Notes under the pieces: generated by a model
What the model was told of the DNA's origin: nothing
Database searches by the model: none
Seen by the model: only the letters and a program-made list of their open reading frames with translations
Assembly: GCF_000445995.2 (NCBI RefSeq)
Contig: NC_022080.4
Location: 2,878,001-2,942,000, forward strand
Reading direction: 5' to 3'
Length of the DNA: 64,000 bases
From: Geobacillus genomosp. 3
GTDB taxonomy: Bacteria > Bacillota > Bacilli > Bacillales > Anoxybacillaceae
Made by a program: the position numbers and the translations under genes
In this document: piece by piece, positions 22,849-31,802 of the stretch
Layout: each line of letters opens with the position of its first letter
How positions within the stretch are numbered: the stretch's first letter is position 1

Positions 22849-24318
22849 ATGACCGTTCCGCCTGAATCCGTATGGGCGACGCTGCAAACATTAGGGAGTT
22901 CGATGGACTTCCAAACGAAAGTGTACCGGAACGAGACATCCGGTCTCCTGTTATGGGTGTCGTATGTCGAGCCGATGGTTGAGATGGAAACTGTTGTTCG
23001 CTCGATTTTCCCTTACTTGTTTCATTGTCCGTTTTCATCTTTGGAAGATATGCGCCAAATTCTTCCGATCGACGACGCCTATATTTCTAGCGATCCGGCT
23101 GATGTGAAAGCAAAATTGTTCGAAGGATATTTATTCATTCGCCTTCATGAAACCGATGAGACCGGGCTGCTTGTGAAGGCGCAAAAAACATTGGAACGGA
23201 CACTCACCATCCCCGAAGTGGAATTTAGCGTCGTCGGCCCGAAAGAGTCGTTTATTGAATCGTTGGAAACGAATTTATATTTATTGCGCAAACGAATCCC
23301 TATAGACCGTTTGACAGTCAAACTGACAAGGGTCGGCACGCTGTCGAAAACGAAAGTCGCTGTCGTCTATCTTGACGGCATTGCCAATCCCGACAACGTC
23401 CAAACGGTTTTGCAGCGCATCAAACAAATCGAATTTGACGAAATGATCGACAGCTCTTATATTGTGCAAATTATTTCAGACAATCGGCATTCCCCCTTTC
23501 CGCAGCTGCTCGATACCGAGCGCCCGGACCGGGTTGCGGCCGTACTGGCCGAGGGAAAAGTGGCGATTATGGTGGACGGATCTCCGCACGTGTTAATCGG
23601 TCCTACGACATTGGTTGAATTTTTTTCATCCTTTGAAGACTATTTTCTCAATTGGACGATCGCGTCGTTTTTCCGTCTCATTCGCCTGTTTTCCGTCGCC
23701 TTTTCCATTTTGATTACACCGATGTATGTGGCGACATTAAACTACCATTATGAATTGATTCCAAAAGACTTGCTCGGCACCTTGATCACCTCAAGAAGGG
23801 AGATTCCGTTCCCGCCGATTTTAGAGGTGCTGTTTCTCGAACTGACGATTGAACTGCTGCGGGAGGCAGGCGCACGGCTTCCGACCAAGGTCGGCCAAAC
23901 GATCGGCATTGTCGGCGGGATTGTCATCGGAACGGCTTCCGTGGAAGCCGGCCTGACAAGCAATGTGTTGTTAATTTTAGTGGCGCTTGCCGCCCTTGCT
24001 TCCTTTACGACGCCTGTTTATAAAATAGGCAATACGATCCGCCTCATGCGCTTTCCGTTTTTATTGTTTGCGGAAGTCTGGGGGCTGCTTGGCGTTGCTT
24101 TTTGTTTTTGCATGGTCATGACCCACCTGCTTTACTTGACGTCGCTCGGCCGGCCGTTCCTTGCTCCTTTATATCCGCCGCGTTGGCGGGATTTAAAAGA
24201 TGCGTTCATCCGTCTGCCGTTTACCAGCCAATCGAAACGGCCGGAAACATTACGGACCGAGCAACCCATTCGCTTCAGCGGGAAAAAGGTCAGAAAAAAA
24301 CGAGACATCGACGAATAG
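22849..24318 (+). CDS. Spore germination receptor subunit A (GerA/GerKA family)
   Basis: 489 residues from the ATG at 22849 (GGGAGAGGG upstream). The hydrophilic N-terminal half has the family signature DIANPDNVQTVL-like segment (YLDGIANPDNVQTVLQRIKQ). The C-terminal half has about five membrane helices, including the conserved RREIPFPPILEVLFLEL-type stretch and VGQTIGIVGGIVIGTASVEA. In the inner spore membrane the A, B and C subunits form a nutrient germinant receptor. It is first of an A-B-C operon; the germinant is unknown. Confidence 0.93.
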   Translation: MTVPPESVWATLQTLGSSMDFQTKVYRNETSGLLLWVSYVEPMVEMETVVRSIFPYLFHCPFSSLEDMRQILPIDDAYISSDPADVKAKLFEGYLFIRLHETDETGLLVKAQKTLERTLTIPEVEFSVVGPKESFIESLETNLYLLRKRIPIDRLTVKLTRVGTLSKTKVAVVYLDGIANPDNVQTVLQRIKQIEFDEMIDSSYIVQIISDNRHSPFPQLLDTERPDRVAAVLAEGKVAIMVDGSPHVLIGPTTLVEFFSSFEDYFLNWTIASFFRLIRLFSVAFSILITPMYVATLNYHYELIPKDLLGTLITSRREIPFPPILEVLFLELTIELLREAGARLPTKVGQTIGIVGGIVIGTASVEAGLTSNVLLILVALAALASFTTPVYKIGNTIRLMRFPFLLFAEVWGLLGVAFCFCMVMTHLLYLTSLGRPFLAPLYPPRWRDLKDAFIRLPFTSQSKRPETLRTEQPIRFSGKKVRKKRDIDE

Positions 24319-24339
24319 CGAACAGACAGGAGGACGACG

Positions 24340-25428
24340 ATGGCTTCTGTTGCCGAACGTCTACAAGTTTCACCTTTCATGACTTTTTATATTATCATGT
24401 CGATGCAAATCGGTGTCGGGGTGCTCGGTTTTCAGCGGGTCATCGCACAAACAGCCGGACATGACGCATGGATTTCGGTCCTGCTGGCCGGCGCCTCGTC
24501 CCATCTGATTCTCATCGTGCTGTATTGGCTGTTGCAGCAGGCGGACGGCGATTTCCTCCTCCTCCATCAGCGCCTGTTCGGCCGCTGGGTGGGAGGGGCA
24601 TTTTCATTATGGCTCGCCCTTTACTTCGCCGCCATGTCATTTGTTGTTTTGCGCACCTATATCGAAGTAATTCAAGTCTGGATGTTTCCCGACTTGCAAA
24701 CATGGGAATTTTCACTCGCTTTTTTGCTTCTTTGTTTGTACATTACGGTCGGCGGATTTCGCGTCGTTGTCGGCATTTGCTTTTTTTGCCTGATCATTCC
24801 CAGCTATTTGCTGTTTACTTTTTGGTTTGTCCTGGATCATGCCGACTTTCACCTCTTGCTCCCGATATTGGACCATCCGCCTTCAGCTATTGTAAAAGCG
24901 GCGGGACAGACGACGTTGACGATGCTCGGGTACGAAACGATTTTGCTCTTTTATCCGTTTATCAAGCGCGGAGCCCAATCCGCCAAATGGGCGCATGCCG
25001 CCTTATTGGCAACGACATTGTTTTATACGCTGCTTACCGTGCTGACATTGGCTTACTTTAGCGAGAAACAGCTGCAGCGGCAAATTTGGCCGACATTGAC
25101 GATGTGGAAAATGGTTGAGCTGCCGTTTATTGAACGGTTTGAATACGTCGGCATCGCCAATTGGCTGCTGATCATTTTACCGAACGTCTGCTTAGGGCTG
25201 TGGTGTTCTTCCCGTATATGCAAACAGCTTTTTCCCATCCGCCAAAAAACGGCTTTGCTGATTATTGCCGCCATTTGTTTTTTCAGCACGCTGTTCGTTC
25301 ATGATCGCAAACAAGTCGACCTCATTAACACCATTTTAAACAGAACCGGCTTTTATTTTCTCTATATATGGATTCCTTGTGTCGCAGTCATCACCTATAT
25401 CGTGAAGAAAGTGAGAGGGAACGTATGA
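24340..25428 (+). CDS. Spore germination receptor subunit B (GerB family)
   Basis: 362 residues with about ten membrane helices, a member of the amino-acid/polyamine transporter-like GerAB family. Visible features are the N-terminal MQIGVGVLGFQRVIAQTAGH and the central TLTMLGYETILLFYPFIKRG. In known receptors this subunit binds the germinant in its membrane core. AGGAGG lies before the ATG, and the stop overlaps the start of the C subunit by four bases. Confidence 0.92.
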   Translation: MASVAERLQVSPFMTFYIIMSMQIGVGVLGFQRVIAQTAGHDAWISVLLAGASSHLILIVLYWLLQQADGDFLLLHQRLFGRWVGGAFSLWLALYFAAMSFVVLRTYIEVIQVWMFPDLQTWEFSLAFLLLCLYITVGGFRVVVGICFFCLIIPSYLLFTFWFVLDHADFHLLLPILDHPPSAIVKAAGQTTLTMLGYETILLFYPFIKRGAQSAKWAHAALLATTLFYTLLTVLTLAYFSEKQLQRQIWPTLTMWKMVELPFIERFEYVGIANWLLIILPNVCLGLWCSSRICKQLFPIRQKTALLIIAAICFFSTLFVHDRKQVDLINTILNRTGFYFLYIWIPCVAVITYIVKKVRGNV

Positions 25429-26492
25429 GAATGCGGACCGCCCTGTTGGCTATGGCCATCGTCGCCATCTTGTCCGGCTGCCTTCGCAAAGAAATTTTAG
25501 ATGATATCAATATTGAAAGCGCCGTTGGATTTGATGAGGCGGGAAAAGACAAAGTTCGGGGAACCATTCTCATTCCGGTTTACAAAAAAGGAGAAACAGC
25601 GAACAAAACGTTGACGGCCGTTTCCACTACGGCGAAAGATGTGATGGAAGAACTGCAATACAAAACATCCGAACCGCTCGTCAGCGGAAGCATTGAGACT
25701 GCCTTGTACGGGGAACGCCTCGCCAGAAAAGGAATATTTCCGTTCGTTGATCAACTTCGTCGCGATGCAAGCATCGGGACGCGACTTTATTTGGCCGTGG
25801 TGGACGGGACGGCCAAACATCTGCTCGAGGGAAATTATGGCCGCCAAGGAAGCGGCATTTACCTTTCCAACTTGGTCAGACAAAATATCGAGCAACGGGA
25901 TTTGCCGAAAACAAATTTACATTTATTTCTAAAATCATACTACGCCGATGGAAAAGACCCGTTTTTGCCATACGTACGCCGGGCCGGTGAAGATGTACAG
26001 GTGGCCGGCGTAGCCTTATTCCGCGGCGACCGGGTTGTCGATACGCTGAAACGAAACGACATGTTCTACTTTAAAATCGCCATGGATTCTTATAGTGAAG
26101 GCACCCATACCATCCGGCTCGACAACCAAAACTTCGTATCCATTAAAAACATCTCGACAAAGCGGACCATTTCTTTTTCAGGCCCCAAAACCCGACCGTC
26201 CATTCATATTCATATCGCCCTTGAAGGCGTCGTGCGCGAATACAAACGCGGGGCGTTCACATTCGCTGTCCGCCGGTCTGTCGAAAAAACATTTGCGCAA
26301 CAAATCCGCTCGAAAACCGGGGCCCTTCTCCGCTGTTTTCAAGAACACCAAATCGACCCGGTCGGCCTTGGCGAATTTGCCGCCAGTCATTATCGCCGCT
26401 TTCACTACCGTGATTTTTACAAGCATTACGACCAGCTTCCGATCCGCGTCACCGCCGATGTGACGATCCGTGACAGCGGCATTATCGAATAA
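25425..26492 (+). CDS. Spore germination receptor lipoprotein subunit C (GerC family)
   Basis: 355 residues from the ATG at 25425, which overlaps the B-subunit stop (ATGA). A lipoprotein signal ends in LSGC, followed by the three-domain GerAC body with the early motif LRKEILDDINIESAVGFDEA and the C-terminal FRSVEKTFAQQI-like helix region. It is tethered to the outer face of the inner spore membrane. An upstream in-frame ATG inside the B gene is not used, because a signal peptide only follows from 25425. Confidence 0.92.
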   Translation: MRMRTALLAMAIVAILSGCLRKEILDDINIESAVGFDEAGKDKVRGTILIPVYKKGETANKTLTAVSTTAKDVMEELQYKTSEPLVSGSIETALYGERLARKGIFPFVDQLRRDASIGTRLYLAVVDGTAKHLLEGNYGRQGSGIYLSNLVRQNIEQRDLPKTNLHLFLKSYYADGKDPFLPYVRRAGEDVQVAGVALFRGDRVVDTLKRNDMFYFKIAMDSYSEGTHTIRLDNQNFVSIKNISTKRTISFSGPKTRPSIHIHIALEGVVREYKRGAFTFAVRRSVEKTFAQQIRSKTGALLRCFQEHQIDPVGLGEFAASHYRRFHYRDFYKHYDQLPIRVTADVTIRDSGIIE

Positions 26493-26527
26493 GCATCCCT
26501 GCTTCACCGGCGGGATGCTTACTCTTT
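26491..26527 (+). terminator. Terminator of the germination operon
   Basis: AAGCATCCC/GGGATGCTT with a 12-base loop, then ACTCTTT, overlapping the stop codon of the C subunit. Confidence 0.8.
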
Positions 26528-26538
26528 AAGGCTTCGTT

Positions 26539-26673
26539 TCAATACCACCAGCCTGGATACGGCGGATACGGCGGATACGGATAAAACGGGCGCGGAGCTA
26601 GAGCGCCGCCGAGCAATCCGCCCAAAAACCCGCCGATGAACGGAGCGCCAAACAGCAAACCTGGAAATGGCAT
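26539..26673 (-). CDS. 44-residue Gly/Pro/Tyr-rich protein (paralogue of 26773-26949)
   Basis: The ATG at 26673 has AAAGGAGAAAG upstream. The protein reads MPFPGLLFGAPFIGGFLGG, then LLGGALAPRPF and a PYPPYPPYPG repeat ending GWWY. The middle FGAPF-x-GGFLGGLLG is nearly identical to the next small gene, so they arose by duplication. It is hydrophobic and aromatic, and composition and the neighbouring spore genes suggest a spore or membrane-associated peptide. No family name is recognised. Confidence 0.72.
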   Translation of the reverse strand: MPFPGLLFGAPFIGGFLGGLLGGALAPRPFYPYPPYPPYPGWWY

Positions 26674-26731
26674 CGTTCTTTCTCCTTTCATTCATGAATA
26701 GGATGCGATACTTTATTCATATGCACATAAC

Positions 26732-26762
26732 AAAAAAGAGGGTGGGCTGTCCGCCCAACCTC
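26732..26762 (-). terminator. Terminator of the 58-residue small gene
   Basis: GGTTGGGC-GGACA-GCCCACC then CTCTTTTTT on the minus strand, 11 bases after its stop. Confidence 0.88.
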
Positions 26763-26772
26763 CGCTCCTTTC

Positions 26773-26949
26773 TCACCACCAAATCGGGCCATACCAATAC
26801 GGGTAGAAAAACGGCGGGAACAAGGCGCTGCCAAGCAGCCCCCCTAAAAAGCCGCCGAAAAACGGAGCGCCAAAAAACGGGAAACCGAACGGCCGCCAAA
26901 ACCCCCAAGGCCGCCAAATGCGCGCATCCGCCATCTCAATATGGTTCAC
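26773..26949 (-). CDS. 58-residue Gly/Phe/Trp-rich protein (paralogue of 26539-26673)
   Basis: A GTG start at 26949 has GGAGGG seven bases upstream; an internal ATG at 26934 lacks one. After VNHIEMADARIW, the sequence contains WRPFGFPFFGAPFFGGFLGG and LLGSALFPPFF, and it ends YGPIWW. Aromatic residues make up over a third of the protein. Its own terminator supports expression as a separate small transcript. The function is unknown. Confidence 0.74.
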   Translation of the reverse strand: MNHIEMADARIWRPWGFWRPFGFPFFGAPFFGGFLGGLLGSALFPPFFYPYWYGPIWW

Positions 26950-27031
26950 TTTGCTTCCCTCCTTCCGCCTGCCCTTAGTCTCACTGTATGTATGAAAAAC
27001 GCCTGTTGCTTAGGCGTGCACCTAGCCGGCC

Positions 27032-27060
27032 AAAAAGAAACGGGCGGCTGTCCGCCGCCC
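27032..27060 (-). terminator. Terminator of the bioY-bioD-bioA operon
   Basis: GGGCGGC-GGACA-GCCGCCC followed by GTTTCTTTTTG on the minus strand, directly after bioA. Confidence 0.9.
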
Positions 27061-27064
27061 CCGC

Positions 27065-28444
27065 TTATACAAGTTCTCCCCGCATCTGTCCATACAAACA
27101 GGCGATCGAATCAAACAAAATGCGCACCGCTTCAGTCATCTCGTCTTCGCTCATGGAAAGGACCGGAATGAACGTCAACACCGGGCCGAGCGGGCGGATG
27201 ACAAGCCCCCTCCGGCGCGCTTCGAGGATAATGCGGTGCTCCATCATGGCCGCGCGCGGAAAAATCGCTTTCGTCCTCCGCTCTTTTACAATTTCAATGC
27301 CGCACATGAGCCCTTTTTGCCGAATATCGCCGACGATCGGGATTTCATACAATGCCTCGAGCCGTTCCGTCAGCCTGTGCGCCTTTCGTTGAACATCAGC
27401 AAGCAAACCGCGTGCTTCGATGAGCTCGATGTTTTTCAGCGCGGCGGAACAAGCGAGCTGGTTCCCCGTATACGTATGACCGTGGTAAAACGTTTTGTCT
27501 TCATCCGCTTTGCCGAGAAACGCCGCATACACGTCTTCAGTGACGAGCGTCGCGGCCAGCGGCAAATACCCTCCGGTGATCCCTTTCCCAACGCAGACGA
27601 GATCCGGCTTTGCCTCTTCCTGCTCGCAGGCGAACATCGTGCCGGTGCGGCCGAAGCCGACGGCGACCTCATCGCAAATGAAAAGCACCCCATACCGGCG
27701 GCAAAGCGTTTCGACTCCTTTTAAAAACCCGCGCGGGTGGACGATGATCCCCGCCGCTCCTTGCACAAGCGGTTCCACGATCACGCCGGCGATGTGCTCA
27801 TGCTGCTCTTCAAGCACTCGTTCCAGCTCACGCAAACAATAGCGGACGATCTCCTGCTCGCTTCCGTATTCGTCCATACGGTACACATACGGCGACGGCA
27901 CTTCGATCCGCTCAAACAACAGCGGCGCAAAAATGCGATGGAACACCTCCATTCCCCCGACGCTCACCGCCCCGACCGTATCGCCATGGTACGCCTCTTT
28001 CAACGAGACAAATTTGTTTTTCTTCGCATAGCGGACCGGGTCGATGTTTTTCCAATACTGATAGGCGATCTTGAGTGCGATTTCCACCGCCGCCGCCCCG
28101 GTGTCGGAATAAAACACTTTCGACATGTGCGGCCAATATTCCAGCAGCCGTTTGGCCAGCAAAATCGACGGCACGTTCGCCGATCCGAGCAGCGTCGAGT
28201 GGGCGATTTTCTCCAATTGCTCGCGAAGCGCCGCATTCAATTCCGGGTCGTTATGGCCGTGGACGTTGACCCATAGCGACGCATAGCCGTCTAGGTACCG
28301 ATTGCCGTCGACATCATACAAATAGCTTCCTTGCCCGCGTTCAATGATCAACGGGCGTTCTTGCGCATACTGTTTCATTTGCGTGAACGGATGCCAGACG
28401 CACTGCTTGTCCCACTGTTCCAATTGCTCGCAGCTATACGCCAA
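27065..28444 (-). CDS. bioA: Adenosylmethionine-8-amino-7-oxononanoate aminotransferase BioA
   Basis: 459-residue class III pyridoxal phosphate aminotransferase that makes 7,8-diaminononanoate in biotin synthesis. It begins with the BioA-type WHPFTQMKQY; it has VFYSDTGAAAVEIALKIA, AYHGDTVGAVSVGG, FICDEVAVGFGRTG and the pyridoxal lysine in CVGKGITGGYLPLA. It overlaps bioD by 11 bases and ends the operon. Confidence 0.95.
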   Translation of the reverse strand: MAYSCEQLEQWDKQCVWHPFTQMKQYAQERPLIIERGQGSYLYDVDGNRYLDGYASLWVNVHGHNDPELNAALREQLEKIAHSTLLGSANVPSILLAKRLLEYWPHMSKVFYSDTGAAAVEIALKIAYQYWKNIDPVRYAKKNKFVSLKEAYHGDTVGAVSVGGMEVFHRIFAPLLFERIEVPSPYVYRMDEYGSEQEIVRYCLRELERVLEEQHEHIAGVIVEPLVQGAAGIIVHPRGFLKGVETLCRRYGVLFICDEVAVGFGRTGTMFACEQEEAKPDLVCVGKGITGGYLPLAATLVTEDVYAAFLGKADEDKTFYHGHTYTGNQLACSAALKNIELIEARGLLADVQRKAHRLTERLEALYEIPIVGDIRQKGLMCGIEIVKERRTKAIFPRAAMMEHRIILEARRRGLVIRPLGPVLTFIPVLSMSEDEMTEAVRILFDSIACLYGQMRGELV

Positions 28445-29150
28445 CGCCCAACACCTCCAGCCATCGTTTCGCTTCCCCTTGCCTAATCCACTGTTCCGCC
28501 AGCCTTTCCAGCTCCTCCCTTGTCACTGCAGGAAGAAGCGGCACGACCGCCAGCACCGGCAGCTGCACCAAAGCGGCAATCATGTCGACATTGTTTCGGT
28601 CGATGATGTCTTGCTCCTGAAACCGATTGAACGCAAGACCCAACAACCGAATGCCTTTGGCGTCCGCATACGCCGCCGTCGTCACCGCGTGGTGAATCGC
28701 CCCGAGGCTTGAGAGCGACACGAGCACCGCCGGCAGCCGATAGTCGCGGACAAAATCGCCCGTCATATACCACCTTCCGTCGCGCTCGCACCACGGGACG
28801 GCCAACCCTCCCGCCCCTTCGACGAGCACGACATCATAGCGCTGTTTCAGCCGCTCGAGCCGTTCGGCAATCCGCTCCGGTTCGATGGACGTCCCGGTCA
28901 ACGCCGCTGCCAAATGCGGCGACATCGCCGGCTCCATATAGTACATCCCTTCCACAGCGGGAAGCTTGGCCACTCGTTCATACCAATCCTGCTCGGCAAA
29001 CGACACCCCATCTTCGGCCAGTCCGGTCTGAACCGGTTTAAACACACTTACACTCATGCCAAGCCGCTCGAGCGCCAATGCCGCGATGGACGTCACCACC
29101 GTCTTGCCGATTTCCGTTCCTGTTCCGGTCATAAAAATTACGTTTCCCAT
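28434..29150 (-). CDS. bioD: Dethiobiotin synthetase BioD
   Basis: 238 residues from the ATG at 29150. The P-loop is MTGTGTEIGKTVVTSIAAL, and VLVEGAGGLAVPW binds the substrate. It closes the ureido ring of dethiobiotin using ATP and CO2. It starts two bases after the bioY stop and overlaps bioA, so the three genes are one unit. A longer open frame in the same register would run through bioY out of frame and is not coding. Confidence 0.95.
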   Translation of the reverse strand: MGNVIFMTGTGTEIGKTVVTSIAALALERLGMSVSVFKPVQTGLAEDGVSFAEQDWYERVAKLPAVEGMYYMEPAMSPHLAAALTGTSIEPERIAERLERLKQRYDVVLVEGAGGLAVPWCERDGRWYMTGDFVRDYRLPAVLVSLSSLGAIHHAVTTAAYADAKGIRLLGLAFNRFQEQDIIDRNNVDMIAALVQLPVLAVVPLLPAVTREELERLAEQWIRQGEAKRWLEVLGVGV

Positions 29151-29152
29151 TG

Positions 29153-29716
29153 TTACCCCCCTATCCCCCGTGTCATCGTAAGCGGCCGGATGTGCGGCCA
29201 TACGCGCGCCGCGATGACCGAACAAACGGCACAAAGCACGAGATCCCCCGGCATTGGAAGCAGGAAGCCAAACCAGATTGTTTGGCCGATGGTAAGCGGA
29301 GTTGCGGCGACCCATTTCATCACTATGTACAGCCACGTGCAGCCAAACGCATACACGACCAACAAGGCCGCCGCATTCGCCTTCCATATGTCCCGTGCTT
29401 TTGTCCATTGAAAGCGGCGCACCAACGAGCCGCCGGTATACGCTCCGGCGATGAAACCGAGCAAATAGCCAAACGTCGGCTTCAGCACATAACCGAGCCC
29501 GCCTCCTTCCGCAAACACCGGCGCGCCCGCCAACCCGATCGACACGTAAAGCAGCTGGCTGAGCGCTCCCATTCTCGGACCGAGCAGGCAGCCCGACAAA
29601 TAGACCGCGGCGATTTGCAGCGTAAACGGCACATACGGCACCGGGATTTTGATGAATCCGCCGACCGCCGTCAACGCGGCGAAAAAGGCCGCCCAAACAA
29701 AGGCATGGATTCGCAC
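29153..29716 (-). CDS. bioY: Biotin transporter S component BioY
   Basis: 187 residues from a GTG at 29716 with GAGGAGGG upstream (a non-standard start at 29734 is less well placed). Six hydrophobic helices; the BioY signature regions are AALTAVGGFIKIPVPYVPFT, LLGPRMGALSQLLYVSIGL and KPTFGYLLGFIAGAY. It binds biotin and works with an ECF energising module or alone. Uptake and late biotin synthesis genes are in one operon; bioW, bioF and bioB are not here. Confidence 0.93.
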   Translation of the reverse strand: MRIHAFVWAAFFAALTAVGGFIKIPVPYVPFTLQIAAVYLSGCLLGPRMGALSQLLYVSIGLAGAPVFAEGGGLGYVLKPTFGYLLGFIAGAYTGGSLVRRFQWTKARDIWKANAAALLVVYAFGCTWLYIVMKWVAATPLTIGQTIWFGFLLPMPGDLVLCAVCSVIAARVWPHIRPLTMTRGIGG

Positions 29717-29745
29717 CTCTTCCCTCCTCTCCAATATTTGTTTCT

Positions 29746-29798
29746 ATTGTGCCTAACACCCTTTTATTTGTCAACTAATTTTTTATATAGGTTTACAT
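29746..29798 (-). promoter_or_regulatory. bio promoter overlapping a BirA-type biotin operator
   Basis: On the minus strand TTGACA (29774-29769) and CACAAT (29751-29746) are 17 bases apart. Overlapping the -35, ATGTAAACC and AGTTGACAA (29798-29768) form an inverted pair separated by 13 bases, matching the BirA operator pattern TTGTAAACC-N14/15-GGTTTACAA. Biotinyl-AMP-loaded BirA would repress transcription. Confidence 0.75.
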
Positions 29799-29800
29799 AT

Positions 29801-29838
29801 AAACGAAAACACGGAGTCCCGAAAGCAGCGGGACTCCG
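29801..29838 (-). terminator. Terminator of the pyruvate-kinase-like gene
   Basis: CGGAGTCCC and GGGACTCCG pair around a 9-base loop and are followed by TGTTTTCGTTT on the minus strand, just upstream of the bio promoter. Confidence 0.82.
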
Positions 29839-29916
29839 ATTTGACACGGCGAGGGACCGTCTTTGTGAACGCGGCAGGGGAGTCCGTTCCGTCGGCCAAC
29901 GTTTCACCGCGTCTTT

Positions 29917-31731
29917 TCACAAGTCGAACAAATCCGTTCGTTCGCCGTCCATTTCCGGCATCGCCGGCTTACCCCGTCTTTCTTCCTTTTTCAGCAGCGA
30001 CGACAACAGGCGCACCGCTTCGGCAATATACCTTCCTTTGTTCAACATGACGCACTGCGCCTGCTTTCCAAGGAAAACGTCCGAAATCTCGGCGCGCGAC
30101 GGAATTCCCTTTTTCGCCATTTGTTCGAGCACTTGCGTCGCCCAAATGACCGGGATGTGTGCCGCACGGCAGAGCGCCAAAATGTCGCGTTGGGCGGCGG
30201 CAAGACGGTCAAACCCGATCTCAAGCGCCAAATCGCCGCGTGCAATCATGACGCCAAACGCCGGGATTTGCAACCCTTCCAACAAAAGACGGGCCAGGTT
30301 GTGAAGCGCCGTCTGCGTCTCAATTTTCGCAATCACCGGCAGAGAGTCCGCCCCTTGTTCGGCAAGCAAATACGAAAGCTTCCGCAAATCATGAGGCGTT
30401 TGCACAAACGACAGCCCGACGATGTCCGCATGACTGGCGATGAACGGAATCCATTCCAGGTCGCGATCCGTAAGCGGCGGAACCGTCAAGTGGGGAAAAG
30501 AATCCGGAAGATGAAGGCCCGTTCCTTGCTTAATCGCTTTCCGCTTCCCGCCATCAAAAACGACTTTGGCCTCCACATACCGATCATGCACTTTGACGAT
30601 CCGCGCAACCATTTGCCCATCGTTTAAGTAAAGGCGGTCCCCTGCCCTCACATTGCGCCACGCCTTCGCCAATGTCGTCGTCATTTTGATCCCGGCCCCC
30701 CCGTACGCTGCCATAAAGGCGGCATCATCGAAATAAATATGCAGCGGTGTGCCGGCGGTCGCAAACGCTTTCACCGGAATCAACAAGGCGGAAGAAACGG
30801 TGAAAGAGGCTTTCCCGTTTTGCAGTTTCATCTCTTTTTGCACATAAGCTGTCCGTGAAAGGAACACTTTAAAACAAGACGGCGCGATTTGTTCGGTCAC
30901 CCGCAGTTTTTGTTTTTTTCCGCGCACATCGGTAAACAGCAGTTCATCTCCTTCTTCAACGGCTGCTCCGTCCTCAGCCGTCAACTGCCACATGAATGAA
31001 ACATCGCGGGGAAGCGGAGACGGAGGCGGGAAGGAAGAGAAGGAGATGAGGCCGACTAACGGCTCTATTGCTTCCCCATATTGATTTTTCTTTACCGAAA
31101 GCTTCATCGTCCCCATGTTGACCGCCAGGCGGTCGACCCGGATTTTCGGCCCCGGCAGATCCATGTAAATGCGGCATTTCCTCCCCTGCATCTGTTGCGC
31201 TAACTGCCTCTCCGCTTGACGGATGACGGAAACGAGCGATTCCCACGTTTCCGGTGAACCGTAGGCGCAGTTGATGCGGGCGACATCCATACCGTACAGA
31301 AGCAGCCGCTCGATCAGCCCCGGTTCATCGACCCACGACTCGTCCATCGTCACCATAATGTGCGTCGGCCGATGCGGACGAGAGCTTCCAAACACGGCCT
31401 TTGTCCGTTCATGAAGCAGCTCGTTCGCTTCCTTTCTCGTCACCTTTCGCCACTCTGTTTTGCCGTCGACCGGCACATGCAGACAAGCGAGCACTTGCTC
31501 CATCATATCAATGAGATGCGCTTCCCGGCCGTCAAGCTGCCATCCGTGTTCTTCGAGCGCCTCAGCCAAATCTGACGGCATGCACCCCCTCATATACGCG
31601 TAAGCCAGCAGCTGATCCCGGCTTCCCTCGTGAAAGGAAAGGGGAACTTCCTTCCGCTTTTGTCCCACCCATTCCGCCATCTCGCGGTAAAAAGCTGCCA
31701 GGCGGGCGCCCAACTCCCGTTTATCGTGCAT
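29917..31731 (-). CDS. Pyruvate-kinase-like protein with extra N-terminal and inserted regions
   Basis: About 604 residues (a TTG 12 bases upstream is an alternative start). Numbers below count from that TTG. The catalytic barrel of pyruvate kinase is recognisable: GMDVARINCAYG at ~151-162, MDLPGPKIR at 194-202, IAKIET at 471-476, VMIARGDLALE at 498-508, and IWATQVLE at 533-540. Differences from normal enzymes: some 120 extra N-terminal residues, a B-domain region enlarged to about 200 residues, NKG in place of the SGETA motif, LP for TK in the DTKGPEIR motif, and no allosteric C-terminal domain. It may be a divergent kinase or have lost glycolytic activity. It is a single gene with its own terminator. 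Confidence 0.8.
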   Translation of the reverse strand: MHDKRELGARLAAFYREMAEWVGQKRKEVPLSFHEGSRDQLLAYAYMRGCMPSDLAEALEEHGWQLDGREAHLIDMMEQVLACLHVPVDGKTEWRKVTRKEANELLHERTKAVFGSSRPHRPTHIMVTMDESWVDEPGLIERLLLYGMDVARINCAYGSPETWESLVSVIRQAERQLAQQMQGRKCRIYMDLPGPKIRVDRLAVNMGTMKLSVKKNQYGEAIEPLVGLISFSSFPPPSPLPRDVSFMWQLTAEDGAAVEEGDELLFTDVRGKKQKLRVTEQIAPSCFKVFLSRTAYVQKEMKLQNGKASFTVSSALLIPVKAFATAGTPLHIYFDDAAFMAAYGGAGIKMTTTLAKAWRNVRAGDRLYLNDGQMVARIVKVHDRYVEAKVVFDGGKRKAIKQGTGLHLPDSFPHLTVPPLTDRDLEWIPFIASHADIVGLSFVQTPHDLRKLSYLLAEQGADSLPVIAKIETQTALHNLARLLLEGLQIPAFGVMIARGDLALEIGFDRLAAAQRDILALCRAAHIPVIWATQVLEQMAKKGIPSRAEISDVFLGKQAQCVMLNKGRYIAEAVRLLSSLLKKEERRGKPAMPEMDGERTDLFDL

Positions 31732-31802
31732 CAGCGGCACCAACCCTCATCAAAAATGCGGTTTTATTTTTATATATTCGCCGCCAGCCCAAATAAGGAC
31801 AG

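Noticed and set aside
26550..26583. Tandem GGATACGGC repeats
   Set aside because: They encode the PYPPYPPYPG tail of a small protein on the other strand; not a separate DNA repeat element.
28434..29774. 446-codon frame containing bioD
   Set aside because: Its first 208 codons read bioY in the wrong frame; bioD proper starts at 29150.
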